DNA from: Fomitopsis serialis
Taxonomy: Eukaryota > Basidiomycota > Agaricomycetes > Polyporales > Fomitopsidaceae
Length of the DNA: 64,000 nucleotides
NCBI RefSeq assembly: GCF_022376445.1
Contig: NW_025955117.1
Coordinates: forward strand, 1 to 64,000
Direction: 5' to 3'
Below are positions 11,728 to 24,187 of the stretch, one piece after another. Every line of letters begins with the position of its first letter. Positions within the stretch are counted from its first letter, which is position 1. The position numbers and the translations under genes were made by a program. The notes under the pieces were generated by a model. That model ran no database searches, was not told the origin of the DNA, and worked only from the letters and a program-made list of their open reading frames with translations.

Positions 11728-12311
11728 GATAACAGCCTGGTGTAAAGGAGCGGAAGGATATGCTATGCTCGTGGCGGAGGCTGAGACGACGTAAGTACCG
11801 ACTCGTTCGATGACAATGTCGCGCTTACCATAACAGGGCGAGACACGTCCAAAATGGCTGTATCACGTAAGCTGGTGGCAGATCCTCCAATTCTGCACGT
11901 TGAGGACGCAGTTCCTAGTACTAACGTATCCACTTTCTACCTCTCACAGGTTCATTGAAATTCGAGACGGTGCGTTTCACTTAATGAGATGATGCAATGT
12001 GCGCCTTTTGAAGTCGACTACTTCCAGAGTCGCTGCAAGATTAGCAAGAGGATTAGTTCAGATTGCTCAGTGCCACCCGACGTAAGTGGCAACTTTGCTG
12101 CAGTGCTGCTACTTGTGTGGTTCTCTTGATTAACTAGCTTCACACATTGTGTATCTTATGATTCGCTATAATGCTGATACTTCTCACTAGGCGCTTCCGG
12201 GGCCCAGAACATGGTTCGGTCATACCAAGCAACAACGTTCTCTTCAGCACCTTACTTCGATGATCGAGGACCTTCCGGTCATGCCGAACCAATCACAGAA
12301 CGCGTCAATGT
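11728..12311. promoter_or_regulatory. Shared upstream region of PER1 and histone deacetylase
   Basis: 584 bases between two divergent starts. It probably serves both genes. I cannot point to a defined element. An upstream exon of the deacetylase in this stretch is possible but not needed. Confidence 0.45.
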
Positions 12312-14160
12312 ATGTCCTTCATACTCGTAACGAGAGATGACCTGAGTTCTCTGCAGCCACATTCTCGTCCCATAGTATCGTATTACTTTCCGAAAGGAGT
12401 AGGCGCACAACATTATGGAGTGTGTGATCTTTGCACCCCTCATAGTGCACTACTCACGATTGCCTCCAGGAGCGACATCCAATGAAGCCGCATAGGTTGA
12501 CTCTCACAAATACCCTTGTGATGGGGTACGGCCTAGACAAACAAATCCATCACATATATAACCCACGACCCGCCACCCAGGCTGAGTTAGAAGCCTATCA
12601 CGACCATGATTATATCGACTTCCTCTCCAGGTTAGTTGTTGTCAATCACTACAATCATCACCCCTTTGAATCCTTCTTCAGAGTCACCCCACAAAACCAG
12701 GCGGACATGAAGCATCTGATAGACACATTCAACTGCGTTGAGGATTGTCCTGTTTTCTCCGACATGTACGAATTCTGTCGCATGTACGCCGGCGCATCCT
12801 TGGCAGCAGCAAGAAAGCTCTGCGCGGGAACCACTGACATAGCGATCAATTGGTCCGGTGGACTTCACCACGCGAAGAAAGGCGAGGCCAGTGGCTTCTG
12901 CTACGTCAACGACATTGTGCTGGCCGTACTAGAACTTCTGAGGTAGGTCGGACAACGGGGCGGCCGAATGATCTCCAGATTTAAATGTTCATGTAGGTAC
13001 CACCCTCGGGTTCTCTACATCGATATCGACATCCATCATGGCGACGGTGTAGAGTTCGCCTTCTACCACACCAACCGGGTGATGACGGTCTCCTTCCACA
13101 AATATACTGGAGACTTCTTCCCAGGTACCGGAAAACTGGATGACAACGGTACAGGCCTCGGAAACATTTCTGCCTTAACGTGCCGCTACAAGACGGCATC
13201 GACGACAACATGTATCTCACAATATTCAAGACGGTGATCGAAGACACCGTCACTGCATTCCGGCCGACAGCGATAGTCCTGCAATGCGGTGCGGACTCCC
13301 TGGGCTGCGATCGGCTAGGTGCCTTCAACCTGTCGATTGCAGCCCACGGCGAATGCGTCAACTTCGTCCGCAAGTTCAACGTCCCGCTCCTCGTCGTAGG
13401 CGGTGGTGGCTACACCATCAAGAACGTGAGCCGCTGCTGGACGTACGAAACCTCGGTCCTCGTCGGCGCGTCCATCCCGGACGAGCTCCCTGCGACGATC
13501 TACGACTCGTTCTTCCGGGAGTCTCAGTGGAAGCTCCACCCGCCACTCACAGGTAAGGTCGAAAATCATAACACGGCGGCTTCCCTTCAGCGCATCACGA
13601 TCGCGATCCGGAACAAGCTGCGGTACCTCCAAGGTGCTCCTAGCGTTGCGATGCAGGAGATCCCACCGGATCTTGCGGGCTGGCTAGAGGACGAGGCGCG
13701 GACACGAGAGGAAAAAGAGGAAGAGCGGGGAACCGCACAGGCGGGAGAGACACGAGTGGATCGCTCTGTGTTGCGCAACGAGTTCTTCGATGGGGACAAG
13801 GACAATGATGCCGATGAAGCGGACGACGAGCCCGTGGTGAAGAAGACTGCCGCCCGCAAGCCAAGGACGAGTACGGGTAGGCGGGCCAGAGGAAAGGGGA
13901 GGGCTAGAGGGGCAGCAACGTCACGTAGTGCGGCAGCAGCTGAAGACGGCGAGGACGAGGATGACGAGGATGAAGCGCCTGCACCTGTGCGGCGGACAGC
14001 CAGGCCTCGAGGTCGGGGCAGGGGTCGTGGGCGCGGGCGGGGACGCACAAGGGCTCAAGCTCAGGAGAGGGACACCGAGACGGAGAGCACACAGCTTGAG
14101 GGGGACTCCGTGCTGGACACTGAGACAGACCAGGCGCCGCAAGACCTCAATGTCGTTTGA
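12312..14160 (+). CDS. Class I histone deacetylase, HOS2/HDAC3-like, with RG-rich tail
   Basis: Zn-dependent lysine deacetylase of nuclear corepressor complexes. Exons 12312-12419, 12470-12630, 12682-12942 and 12997-14160. The start is placed at ATGTCCTTC because it runs straight into the family start [23 protein letters not shown]. Active-site blocks are all present: [62 protein letters not shown] and [24 protein letters not shown] favours the Hos2/HDAC3 branch. After the catalytic domain comes an acidic/basic disordered tail with repeated RG dipeptides. Frame breaks once near 13163, where one more A would restore [13 protein letters not shown]. The intron 12631-12681 is 51 nt without stops. 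Confidence 0.92.
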
Positions 14161-14463
14161 CCAGACATATGTTCTGATCTTGTGTTGGACGCGTCCAGGT
14201 GGTGAGAACAAGCTCAGCGCTGATTTTGCAACTTGTTCGCTAACTCCAGGAATGTGTCTTGGTCGAATAGGTTTCAGTTACTCACGCGTGCAAGTGGGGA
14301 AACTATGCGTATACTGGACAGCCAAACAGGAGGATACGCGTCAGCCAGCTGCATTGACACCTACAGGCTTCCACTGTAGGCTTCCGTACCGGATCGCACC
14401 CCACCTTGCAATGGTGCGGATCAAGCATTTCACAGATGAGAGCGAACGGCAGTGCTTGACCTA
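14161..14463. other. Gap between convergent deacetylase and SLC41 genes
   Basis: About 300 bases holding the 3' ends of two genes. Nothing else recognised. Confidence 0.4.
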
Positions 14464-16655
14464 TTACATTAAGTTACAGGTAGTTGCATAAGTTAAAGTG
14501 TAATGCATGACAGGATGTAGACGGCCCTGTGCCACCCCTGCCGGGACTGGGAGTCTATGGTTTATGGAGCGCACCTTCGCACCTAGCAGCGAAGCGACCT
14601 CGAAGCACACCACCAGCAAGGACTGGCCGACGACGTCCATCAGCGCGGAGTGGATGGGCAGCGCGTACATGTCCGGGTCGAGTTCCCACTTCCAGAAGTA
14701 CTCGGTGATTCCCCGCGCGAGAACGAGGGATATCCCCACCTAGAGACGAATCACATTGTGAGCCTTGTGCATCGTTCGAAACGACACAGTACGCACCACG
14801 GTACAGTAGAAAAGAACCTCTAGGACGACGAAGATGAACGGGAGGTGAATCCAGCCGAACGCATAGATGAAGGCGAGGAATACTAGCTGGATGGGAAATC
14901 CGACAACGAGCAGTGTGGTCATCACCAAGCGTGGACTCGGGTGCGCCTTGTGGTCCGCGGAGGAGGGCAGGATCGTGATAGCAGCTGCGTGAAGCGCGGT
15001 CGACAGTCGAGAGACAAATATTGCCCCGATACTCCCTGGAAGACCTGCACGACATACACATGTATGTTAGCTTATAATCGTTCCCCCAGGGCAATAGTTC
15101 ATACCAGTGATAACGACCGCAATCAACGCATAACCTCGATATCGCGAGACAAAAGTATCAAGCAGCAGCCCGGTGCCGTTGCTGATGATCATCGCAGCGA
15201 ACAGAGGCCACCACCCCTGCTTCAGTAAATGACTGACCTCGGGATTTCGGCGAACAGAGAAGGCCAGTGCTACCGCAATGAGGCTCAGACAGATGACGAA
15301 TATTAGGGGAAGCGGCGTGTTCTCGATGTGAACATGGAGCAGGGATACACCAGTGAGGATGGTCAATGTAAGCATATCGCCCAGGCAGCCTGCCACGGGA
15401 GGTGACACGTTGTCTGTGGAACGGACGTAAGACTGAGAAATACCGTGTTGGAGAACATGAGGCTGTCTCACCAGGGTCATACCCCCAACGGCGACATAGC
15501 ACGACGAGGCCGCACATGAATGACCCCAAGAATACGCCTGAGAGCGCACATGAGCACATTGCGGCAGAAGCCACCATGATGAATCTAGGACGTCATCGCT
15601 CAGAGGCTATCGGGGTTAAAGCGGCGCGAACTCACTCTTGCGGCCCCGAAATCTTTCTACCACCTTGCGGCAATGCTACTCGTGGTTTCCTGGGCTGCAG
15701 CGATGCCAGTAACGATGTATGCACTGCTGAAGCAGTAGCATTTGCGACAGCATTGCCAGGAGTAGCGGGTGCTGTTCCAGTGGGCACTGGCGAGGCCGTT
15801 ATCCGTCCAAGGATGAATACGACGCATGCTGCGACAAAAGACACAACGGCGGCTTGCACTTGTAGCAACGTCAGGTTGCCGATGATGATTTGTCGACGTG
15901 TGTCTCGTTTGTCTAGCTCTCCGATGTTAGCGGCGGTACTTAACCGCGCGGAGAGGTTCATTTCCAAGTTGCCCTTGAGATTGAGTACCACGGGAATGAT
16001 CATAATGAGTTCATCCACACGGGCTAGCTCTTTCCAATGCTAAAGCATAAGTTAGCGCAGTCGACGATCAAAACATATGAGACCTCCACAACAGCTGTGC
16101 GTAGAGCCGTGATGCACAAGCATGAAAAAACACGCAGACGGTGCACGGGACAAAGCATGCCAGGGCCAGAGGGAATGGAGGCTTGGCTGGCTCGAAGCCG
16201 CCGGCCATGGGGCTTTGAGTGAGGGCAGTAGCGACATACCGAGGCAGTGGCCAACAATTCGCCAGTAAACAACAACCCTAGTGTAGTCACAAGGAGTGTA
16301 GGTGAGGTCTATCCCTCCCCAATTTTCAGCACAAGAGACATGCTGAGCATTGAGAAAGTCGTATGCGTACCTCTGTGACGAGGCTCTTGACTTGCGCCCA
16401 CACTGTACCACGACGCGCAGGTGCACGCGAATCGGTCCTCCTACCCGCCCCGAGCAGCGCGAGGTCACCAGCGTCCAGGCCGTCGTCTTCACCATCAGAT
16501 TCGTTCGGGTCTGGCTCGGGTATAAGGGACGACTGCCTGTGGGGATGGCGGTGAAAGTGGTCCGGATCTGGTGTCACGACCACGTCCTCGAACTCGGTGA
16601 GCTCTATGGTGTCTGAGCTGCTCCGGGATGGGAAGGGTGACCCTGCCTTGACCAT
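14464..16655 (-). CDS. SLC41/MgtE-like divalent cation transporter
   Basis: Membrane Mg2+ (or related divalent cation) transporter with two MgtE-type halves. Seven exons (16655-16371, 16308-16240, 16039-15636, 15584-15472, 15413-15105, 15044-14797, 14739-14464) give an unbroken frame of about 567 residues. A soluble acidic N-terminus is followed by the first MgtE half with its hallmark LNLKGNLEMNLSARLSTAA. The second half begins DNVSPPVAGCLGDMLTLTI, echoing the same ion-path motif, then LPGSIGAIFVSRLSTALHAA. Many hydrophobic segments are visible. Localisation cannot be told. The last 30 residues are not family-like, so the true end could be slightly earlier. Divergent from the ADA3 gene. Confidence 0.9.
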
Positions 16656-17006
16656 GTCGGGATGAAGGTGTGCCCCAGCTTGAGCGCACTGGCCGAGGAG
16701 GATGGAGAGATCTCAGGAAGACATTGCAATGGCTGCATGCCGCTGGCCCCGGGCGTCGCGTCTCGAAATAGCCCTGACGCGCCCGTGGGAACCAGTTTCC
16801 TATTGTGCCACAACACGAATAGACGCCATCTCGGTGCTTACGGGCGCTTCTGCTACTTGCTTCCGTTCGCGACTACGCTCGCAGGCCACATCCCGTGCTG
16901 CCCTCCTCGGCCGCCCAATCCAGCTCATTCCGTCCGGATAGACTGGGGGCTGGTATCTCTGTCTCCTGTGCGCTCCAGGGCAGCCCAATCCGAACGCGCC
17001 CGGGCC
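16656..17006. promoter_or_regulatory. Shared upstream region of SLC41-like and ADA3 genes
   Basis: 351 bases between divergent starts; open frames here are not family-like. No element recognised. Confidence 0.4.
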
Positions 17007-19502
17007 ATGTCACGGGTGGTGTCGCCGTACGATCCACTACCACCGATTAACTCTACATTGCTCAGGAACCCTCCGGACGCGGTTCCACCAACTGATGAGC
17101 TTGAGGGCCTTCATGCGGAATTGAAACTTTTGAGACAAAGGACCCTTGAGCGGGCCAAGAAAGCCGGTGAAGACCTCAAGATCATTGAGGAGTCTATGAG
17201 ACGATTGAAAGAGAAGGAGAAGGGAAAGGCTAAGGCCTTGGAGAAGGTGAAGAAGGAACGAGGTTGTACGTACTCCTACATATGTTCCGAGGCGACATTC
17301 TCATTACATTTATTTGCGTTCTTGATATCTGTTACACTGGATTGTTGCCACTTCATGTCGGCATACACGCCCCCACCCTCCAATTCTACTTGCTGGAACT
17401 TCTCTGGTTAAATGGACACCTCGCCATACGCTGCTGTTCTTCAATACCGGTGGCGTCACTCCTTGCGCGTCTCACGACACCTCTACACTTGCTACATTCT
17501 CCGAATTACTACTGCATACTTCTCGTGCTATGTCAACTCAACTCTGCCACTACTTTGTTGTCCGCATTCAAACTCGCTTTGCTACCACTCCTCGCTCGTA
17601 TCTGGTCATATTCCTACGCTCAGTCACCCCTCTCCCGAATGGCGACGATGCTGCGAAGCCGCCTGCACCGACTCAACCCATACCTCCGCGACCCCGCGTT
17701 CCTCCCCCACCACCTGTATCAGTAACACCCACTCCAACTCCCGCCGTGGAGATCCGCAAGTCGTAAGTCTGTCTGTTATGACTGCTGGACTCGTTTCTGA
17801 CATTCATGTAGCGCGACTGAGGACGCGAAGAAGAAGAAGAAGAAACGGAAACGCGAGGAACTCAGCGATGCAGAGTCAGGTAAGAGGGCACAAACCGTCA
17901 TGGTCATGAGTTGGCATTTAGCCTGTTTGCGTTCAGAACCTCCCAAGGCGCGCAAGACCTCACCCATGCCTCCACATACGCATCCACATCCTCCTCCTGC
18001 ACATGTACCACCACCCAAACCTAATAAGTATCCATCGGCGTCCCTCGCTTTCAGCAAGGTGCGCCATGAAGCATATCATGGGGTCCGCAGACTGACGTTG
18101 TATTACAGCCGGCTAACGGGCCGGACTTCGCTCTGCCGCCACAAACCTCCCTACTACCGACCCGACCCCAGCCTCAGCCTGTTCCAATACCAGGGCCAAG
18201 CAAGCCTACTGATGTCGAAGAGGACTTCAGCAAGAGTAAAGCACCCGGCTCGCAGACTCAGATCACCACGTTCTACGCGAGCATCGAGCCGTGGTTGCGC
18301 CCTATCAAGGAGGAGGATATCGGTTTCCTGGAGTACACAGGCGATGACGTGGAGCCTTTTGTCATGCCGAAGCTAGGAAGACATTATTCTGAGGTATGGG
18401 AGGAAGAAGACACGAGATTGTACGGAGGGCCACTCTCTGGTACTGCAGCAATGCGTGCGCCAGCACGCAGTCATCCGTCAACCTCTGCTGGCCCGCTACC
18501 GCGATGGGAGCCATCCACGCTCTCGGACCCTGACTAGTGGCGGAGGAGCGCGGACATGGACCGTTGACGGAACGATTAGTCACTGCGCTTATTCCTATGC
18601 ATAATGCAACGGAGTGGAAAGGCGTGAAGGCGGCGGAGGAGGCGATGGAGGGCCGGCCTGGCACGAACGGTGCTGCAGCCGCAGCTGCTCGAGATAAGCT
18701 CAATGTCGCAGATCTGGAGGACCGTGTCACCAATGTCCTGCGATTTCACGGCCTCCTCGATGAGCTTGTGCGTTGTCCGACTATCACTGTTGAGATTGAA
18801 TCACTCATGTGTTTACGAACTCGTTGCGGTTGTTAGCCTAATTTCTCGGAGGCAGTGGACGATCCAATAGCCACCGCTCTGCGGCACGCACAGCGCGAGT
18901 TGCGGTCAGTGCTGGCGACGAACAAGGTCCGCCGAACCCGTCTCACCGCCATCGCCCGCGACCGGCTCGGCTACCAAGAGTACGTCGACCTGCGTGATAC
19001 GCTCGACAAGAATATCACGACGCTCTACACCAAGCTGCAGAAGAAGGACGGCCCGAAGGCTAACAAGAGCAAGAAGAAGAAAGGTTCAGAGCCCAATGGG
19101 CTCCCCAACGGCGCCCCACTTACTGGTATCAGCGCGTTGCCCCCGTGTCCAGCAGCTCTCGGGTTGACGCAGGACGAGGAGAACCGGCTGAGCGTCCCAG
19201 AGCAGCTCAAGCGGCTCGTGGATACACGACAGCAGTGGGTGGAAACCATCGGCGGGGTGTTCGAGGAGAAGGACAGGGAACAGCCCGGGCGAATATGGGG
19301 CTTCCCGAAGTCCAGCGTGTACGCCGACATCGAGGAGGATGTGCGGCAGGAGACGGCGCGTTTAGGGACACCCTCAGCGCCGAGTTCCAGGCCACAGCCT
19401 GACGTAGGGCGGCCGTCCGCTAACGGTACCGACACACGGACTACTAGTTATGGCGGCAAGGGTAAACAGAGAGCGTCGGGGGACTACATGGATATCGGTT
19501 GA
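17007..19502 (+). CDS. NGG1: SAGA histone acetyltransferase subunit Ada3/Ngg1
   Basis: Adaptor joining Gcn5 and Ada2 in SAGA/ADA. The start MSRVVSPYDPLPPINS leads to a coiled-coil helix with LHAELKLLRQRTLERAKKAG. A Pro-rich and Lys-rich middle follows (exon ends read at 17762, 17812-17879, 17937-18058). The exon from 18109 carries TTFYASIEPWLRPIKEEDIG, a family signature, and later LNVADLEDRVTNVLRFHGLL. The last exon 18837-19502 has NFSEAVDDPIATALRHAQRE and NKVRRTRLTAIARDRLGYQE, the Ada3 C-terminal domain. The exon between about 17264 and 17620 is not resolved. One frame break at about 18535 (SDPD then VAEERG), explained by one lost base. Compact exons and nuclear role fit the family. Confidence 0.9.
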
Positions 19503-19679
19503 TGCTCGGCTCATGTCGGAGACACGGCAGGACGGACATTGGATCCAGACTATCACATTATTCCTATTATTGCTACTTGTGCCCGGGAGTGGTCTACGCA
19601 CGCTATCTGCCAATCCATCGTCTGCTCTGCTGCTGACCATCATACGAGTGAAAGGAACGGTGGAATCCCAGTGAATCGG

Positions 19680-20589
19680 CTATGAGGCGGTTGCCTTGGA
19701 TTTCTTAGATTTCTTCGACACTCCATCACCTTTCCGCTTCTTCTTTGGGGGGCCGTCCTTAGTTTGCGAGACACTGACGGGCACGACGTCCAGGTCAACG
19801 TCCATTGCGTCCGGTGCACCGGTAGACGCGAGTGAGCCCAATGGCATGAAGCGATGTTTGAGGACTTCTAAAGGATACCGAGGCCGTGGCGGGTTTTTGT
19901 ATAGTGTATCTTCAGCATCATTGGCATCCGCTACTGGTGTAGGCGCCTCGGGCTTCGCGGTGACAACAATATGTCTCGCGATAGGTTGAGGTGCTGATAA
20001 TAGCACAAGCGGACTCAGTGAAAATCCACCGATACGAGCTGTGAGCTAGACGTGCCTTGGTAGAGCTTCCCTCCCTTGTCCTTCCGAGGCAGTAAACAAG
20101 ACAGCCGTTTGAGCTCCTCGCCGCCTACATGGTCGGACACCGAATCTCCCAGAGACCAGATATCATATGAGGCATGCTTGCGGTCAATACCGCCTATACG
20201 TGATGTTTTTGATGCCGAAGGAGACTCGAACTTGATGCCTTGAAGGTGTTTCGCCTTCAGCTACATTGAAATTCAACCGCGGTAAATAGTAAAAGGACGG
20301 AGTGGCTTACACCTTGCGGCACTCGGATCAACCACAGCTCTACGTCCTCGTCCTCGTTTACCGCATCCCAGTCAAACTCTCCAGCATCGACTGAAAGGTC
20401 TACGGGCACTGCGCCAGGAGGAGATTGGTATGCATGATTCGGATCAGTGCCTTCGTTCTTCCCGTGAGCAGAAGCAGCCGGTTTCGACGACGACTCTGCG
20501 ATAGCCTTCTTCTTTCCGGCCTTTGTGGTAGTCTTCTTAGGTTGTTGCACTGCAACCTCGCTTCCAGATGACGACTCAGAGTCACTCAT
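19680..20589 (-). CDS. RPA34: RNA polymerase I subunit RPA34.5-like
   Basis: Part of the RPA49/RPA34.5 (TFIIF-like) heterodimer of RNA polymerase I in the nucleolus. Exons 20589-20311, 20260-20056 and 19993-19680 give an unbroken 265-residue frame. A Ser/Lys-rich start is followed by DVELWLIRVPQG and LKAKHLQGIKFESP, the dimerisation domain. Then come IARHIVVTAKPEAPTP and YKNPPRPRYPLEVLKHRFMP, matching the fungal family near its end, and finally a Lys-rich tail (PPKKKRKGDG). The second intron uses GC at its donor (CAAG then GCACGT); no GT donor keeps phase. Convergent with ADA3. Confidence 0.85.
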
Positions 20590-21678
20590 GTCGGTAGATA
20601 GAGGGCAGAAAGGATGCCAATTCGCTGCGAACGCTTGGTTCAGTGCCAGTGTCCGGGGAGAACAGGATATTCGTACCAAGACGGTGGACAGTCGAACCCG
20701 GCAGTCTGCCTTCGATACTCTGCGTGCGGCGCTGCGAGTCGTATCACGGTAGGAGCGGGCTAACAAAATGTTCCAGTCCACTCAAAGTGCCCACTGCACA
20801 ACCGTGACTTTGTGCATGCTTCTCGATCGCTCCGGTGAGCGTCTGTAACACGTGCCCCTCTACGGACAGGTCTTGAAGCAACTGCCATGGTATGTACAAC
20901 GTAATGTTGAAATTTCAGGAAATCTGATACAGATACGAACGCATAACTACAAAAAGACGGATCCTGTATGCGCGGTGTGAAGAGGAATCTGGACTGTCCG
21001 CCACATATTCATCGTCTTCAATCCAAGTCTTTAACGTTAACGTTTAACCTTCAGCCACGGTGACACCGTCCCAACAACCATCCAACAGATCCTGCGATGA
21101 AAGCAAACAACACAAGTGCATCACATCAGGAAACATGCGACTGATCAGGAACCAAGAGTGGCGATTCTACGAACGGCTGTTGACCAGCGAGTACGGCCCG
21201 GGGAGGTTGAAAGCCACAACCAGGGAGAGAAGAAATATGGGTGTGCGTGGGGGAGCAGGCGAGCATGGTGTGCGATTGATCTGCCACGAGCATGGTCCTT
21301 TCGCGGTGTCCTGCCCGCAACAGTCGAGGTGGCTCAACGCGGGGGTGTGACCGGGAGGCGTTCTTGCATGCGCACTGCGCACGCGCGTGTGGCATGAGCG
21401 TGTCTTCAGTGCTCACGCCGCTGAGTACTCACTCACTACTCAGTCGTCATGCAAAGCAGGCCGGCCAGTCGAATGCCGATCGCGGCGTCCTGTGTTCGTG
21501 CAGCATCTCCCACAATATCACTCACGAAGACTCAAACGCCCATGATCACCGTGCGTGGGGCGGACAGCCTCGAGGCCCTCAACCGATTTTCATCAACTCC
21601 CAGCTCGGACGGCACACCTGATATAAAGGCTCATACTGGGCCCTTCTGAGCCATGTCCGCACTTCTCAGACTTGAAGC
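20590..21678. other. Intergenic before the DUF4246 block
   Basis: About 1.1 kb without a supported gene, holding the upstream regions of RPA34.5 and of DUF4246 copy A. A TATAAA-like site (CTGATATAAAGG) lies about 60 bases before the copy A ATG. Confidence 0.45.
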
Positions 21679-23889
21679 ATGGCGACAAACACCACTGGCC
21701 CGGGCGTTCTCGACGACTCTCAAAGGTACGAACATCCATTCACCTTGCAAGGCGACTGGGAAGCCCGCCATGTACCGAACAGTCCACTCAAGAAACACGT
21801 CCCGCGTACCCTCATTGAATATCGCATGTGTGCACTCAGCGCAGCCATACGCGATAAGCCCGATTGGCACATCAAATTCCACGACGAGACCATTAGGGAG
21901 AAGTGGAAGAAGGAAATTCGAGAGCAGCAAGTGCAGATGCATCCGTGCTTGCAGCTCACCGAGAATATGGTACGCACGCTTTAGACCGTACTGTAACGCG
22001 GTCATCCATGTTCAGCGTAGATCAACTACATTTTTGGTGAGTTGGAAGCGTATGCCTCCCTTCGTGACCCAGAGACCGGCATTCAGGTGAGTCTACACAG
22101 TCATGACAAGTGGGCGTATTCCGATGCGCCATGAAAGCCCGGTCCCTACGAGCGGATATGGCAGTCGGACCAAGTCATCCCCGCGTCTCTGCGAGCTGCT
22201 GTCATCTCTGCCGCGGCAGCTCTTGAGTCTGTGCCCGACGACAAAAAGGACTGGCATCCGGGTTCCGACGAGAAAGTACTCGACCTCGTCCACCCATCTC
22301 TTTACCCCGTCATCTACGGACGCACCGTCTCTAATGCATCTGGAATCCCACTCGTGCCGCGGCCGTCTTCTGTCAAGAAGATGTTCATCTCGGAGCGCTT
22401 CCAATGGTTGCCTTCGGACTTCGACGTCGCGGACGACGGTACTGTCACGCTCGCGTCGCCATACATCAACAACATACACCCGGAGGACCACAAGCCGCTT
22501 ATGGACGTGATCCCGAAAGTACTCGAGAAAGCAGTGCCGATGTTCGAATGGGTGCTCTCTGAGCTCGCACGGCAACACCAGCTCCCGACGCGGCTCGACT
22601 ACGGCGGCAAGGGTCTTCTCGGATGCATCTGGGCAGGAGGCGTGAGCGTCGTCTCTTTCATTTGACAACCTACGCACGCTCATCATTCCTTCCGTCTCTC
22701 AGCGGGAGCCGCAGCCAGATGACAAGGCTATGCAAGTCATTTACTCTAAAGCCGGCGTCTTGTATGATGTTGTATGGAAACCTTGGGTAGCCGAGCGCGA
22801 CCGCTGGCAGGACGCTGCCTACGCCCGCTGGAAGGAGGAGCACCCCAATGACGACGTCGAGTATGAAGCACCGGAATATGAGCCGTTTCCGGATCGGGGC
22901 TACTTCAGTCGATCTTATGGTAAATGGCTCGACACGCTGCCGCACACCTGGCCGGACAGCAAGCCGGCGTATGAGGATGGGCTTGTGACGGTTAAAAAGA
23001 CGGTTGGTCTGAAGGGGAGACGGTTGCAGGTGATAGTCAAGTTGGCGAATATCGTGTTGACGCCGGAGAAGCCGCAATATGGAGGTGGAACATGGCATGT
23101 GGAAGGTTAGTTCGATTTTAGGTTTGGGCGAGACATCGAGACAGACTTTTTGATGACGTGACAGGCATGGACAATGAGGCGATCGTGTCAACATTCATAT
23201 ATGTACGTGACTTTAACACTTACCGTAACGCACTACCACTCAACATCCTTACAGTATTACGATTGCGAGAACACCACTGAGTCTACTCTGTCTTTCCGCA
23301 CCGCGACGCAAGAGCCGGACTATCATAACCAATACGATTATTACTGCCTGAAGCACCTATATGGCATTGACAGGCAAGTCTTCTTCAACTGTGATTATGG
23401 AGCACCAGCTGACACCTTGTCAGCGACGAGCTTTGCGTGCAAGTCGTCGGACGCGCGGTGACGAAAGAACACCGCTGCCTCGCTTTCCCAAACATCTACC
23501 AGCACCTCGTCTCGCCGTTCCACCTCAAGGACAAGAGCAAGCCGGGCCATCGCAAGATCCTCGTGTTCTTCCTCGTCGACCCCAACATCAAAGTGCCGTC
23601 CACGTCCGACATCGGCCCACAGCAGGAGGGGTGGATTCGAGCCGCTTTAGAAAGCACGCAGCTGTGGCAGAGGCTGCCCTCGGAGCTGCGTGAATCGGTT
23701 TTGGAGAGATTGGGTGCGGTGACGGAGGAACAGGCGAAGAAGTATAGAGAGGAGCTGATGAAGGAGCGGACGGCGTGTTTGCAGACGGTGGATGGACAGA
23801 GGTTCGGGAATCTGTTCAATCTGTGGTGGGTCGTGTTTATTCCTGCGTGAGTGCCGGTATGTTGACGGGATATTCTTAGTGAGCATTGA
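21679..23889 (+). CDS. DUF4246 protein, copy A (intact)
   Basis: Member of a fungal family of unknown function (DUF4246, PF14033). Eight exons: 21679-21969, 22021-22086, 22138-22641, 22703-23105, 23165-23202, 23255-23373, 23424-23825, 23880-23889. They add to 611 codons with no break, 610 residues. N-terminal domain: TLIEYRMCALSAAIRDKPDW, then KDWHPGSDEKVLDLVHPSLY and SPYINNIHPEDHKPL. C-terminal domain: VIVKLANIVLTPEKPQYGGG, WHVEGMDNE, ESTLSFR, FPNIYQHLVSPF, GHRKILVFFLVDPN, and the end CEH. H419, E421, H501 and R517 could form an Fe/2-oxoglutarate site; this is inference. The sixth intron is GC-AG (CAG then GCAAGT). No signal peptide. Confidence 0.9.
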
Positions 23890-24187
23890 GTGTGGCGGGA
23901 GGCCAAGCCGCACCAACGCGAGACCTCCATCAGTGAGGCAGCGGGGTGTTGTACCCCTGCTCAAGCGTACCACACCAATACTCCTGTACTTGCCTCTATC
24001 CGATTCCGACGCGCTGTATTGCCATGACAGTCTGTCATTATACACATCGTCTGACATTGTAGCGTGCGAGACGTGGCAATATGGTCATTCATCACAGATG
24101 CCTTGGCAGAATACACGTACACCTCTTGTAGGTCCAACACCATCCGAGTACCAGTCAATCCAAACATTTCGGTGGACACCCCACGCA
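23890..24187. other. Gap between convergent DUF4246 copies A and B
   Basis: 298 bases between two facing 3' ends. No gene or element recognised. Confidence 0.4.

Noticed and set aside
13587..14048. 153-codon minus-strand Arg/Ser-rich frame
   Set aside because: Shadow of the RG-rich and acidic tail of the deacetylase; composition explained by the sense strand.
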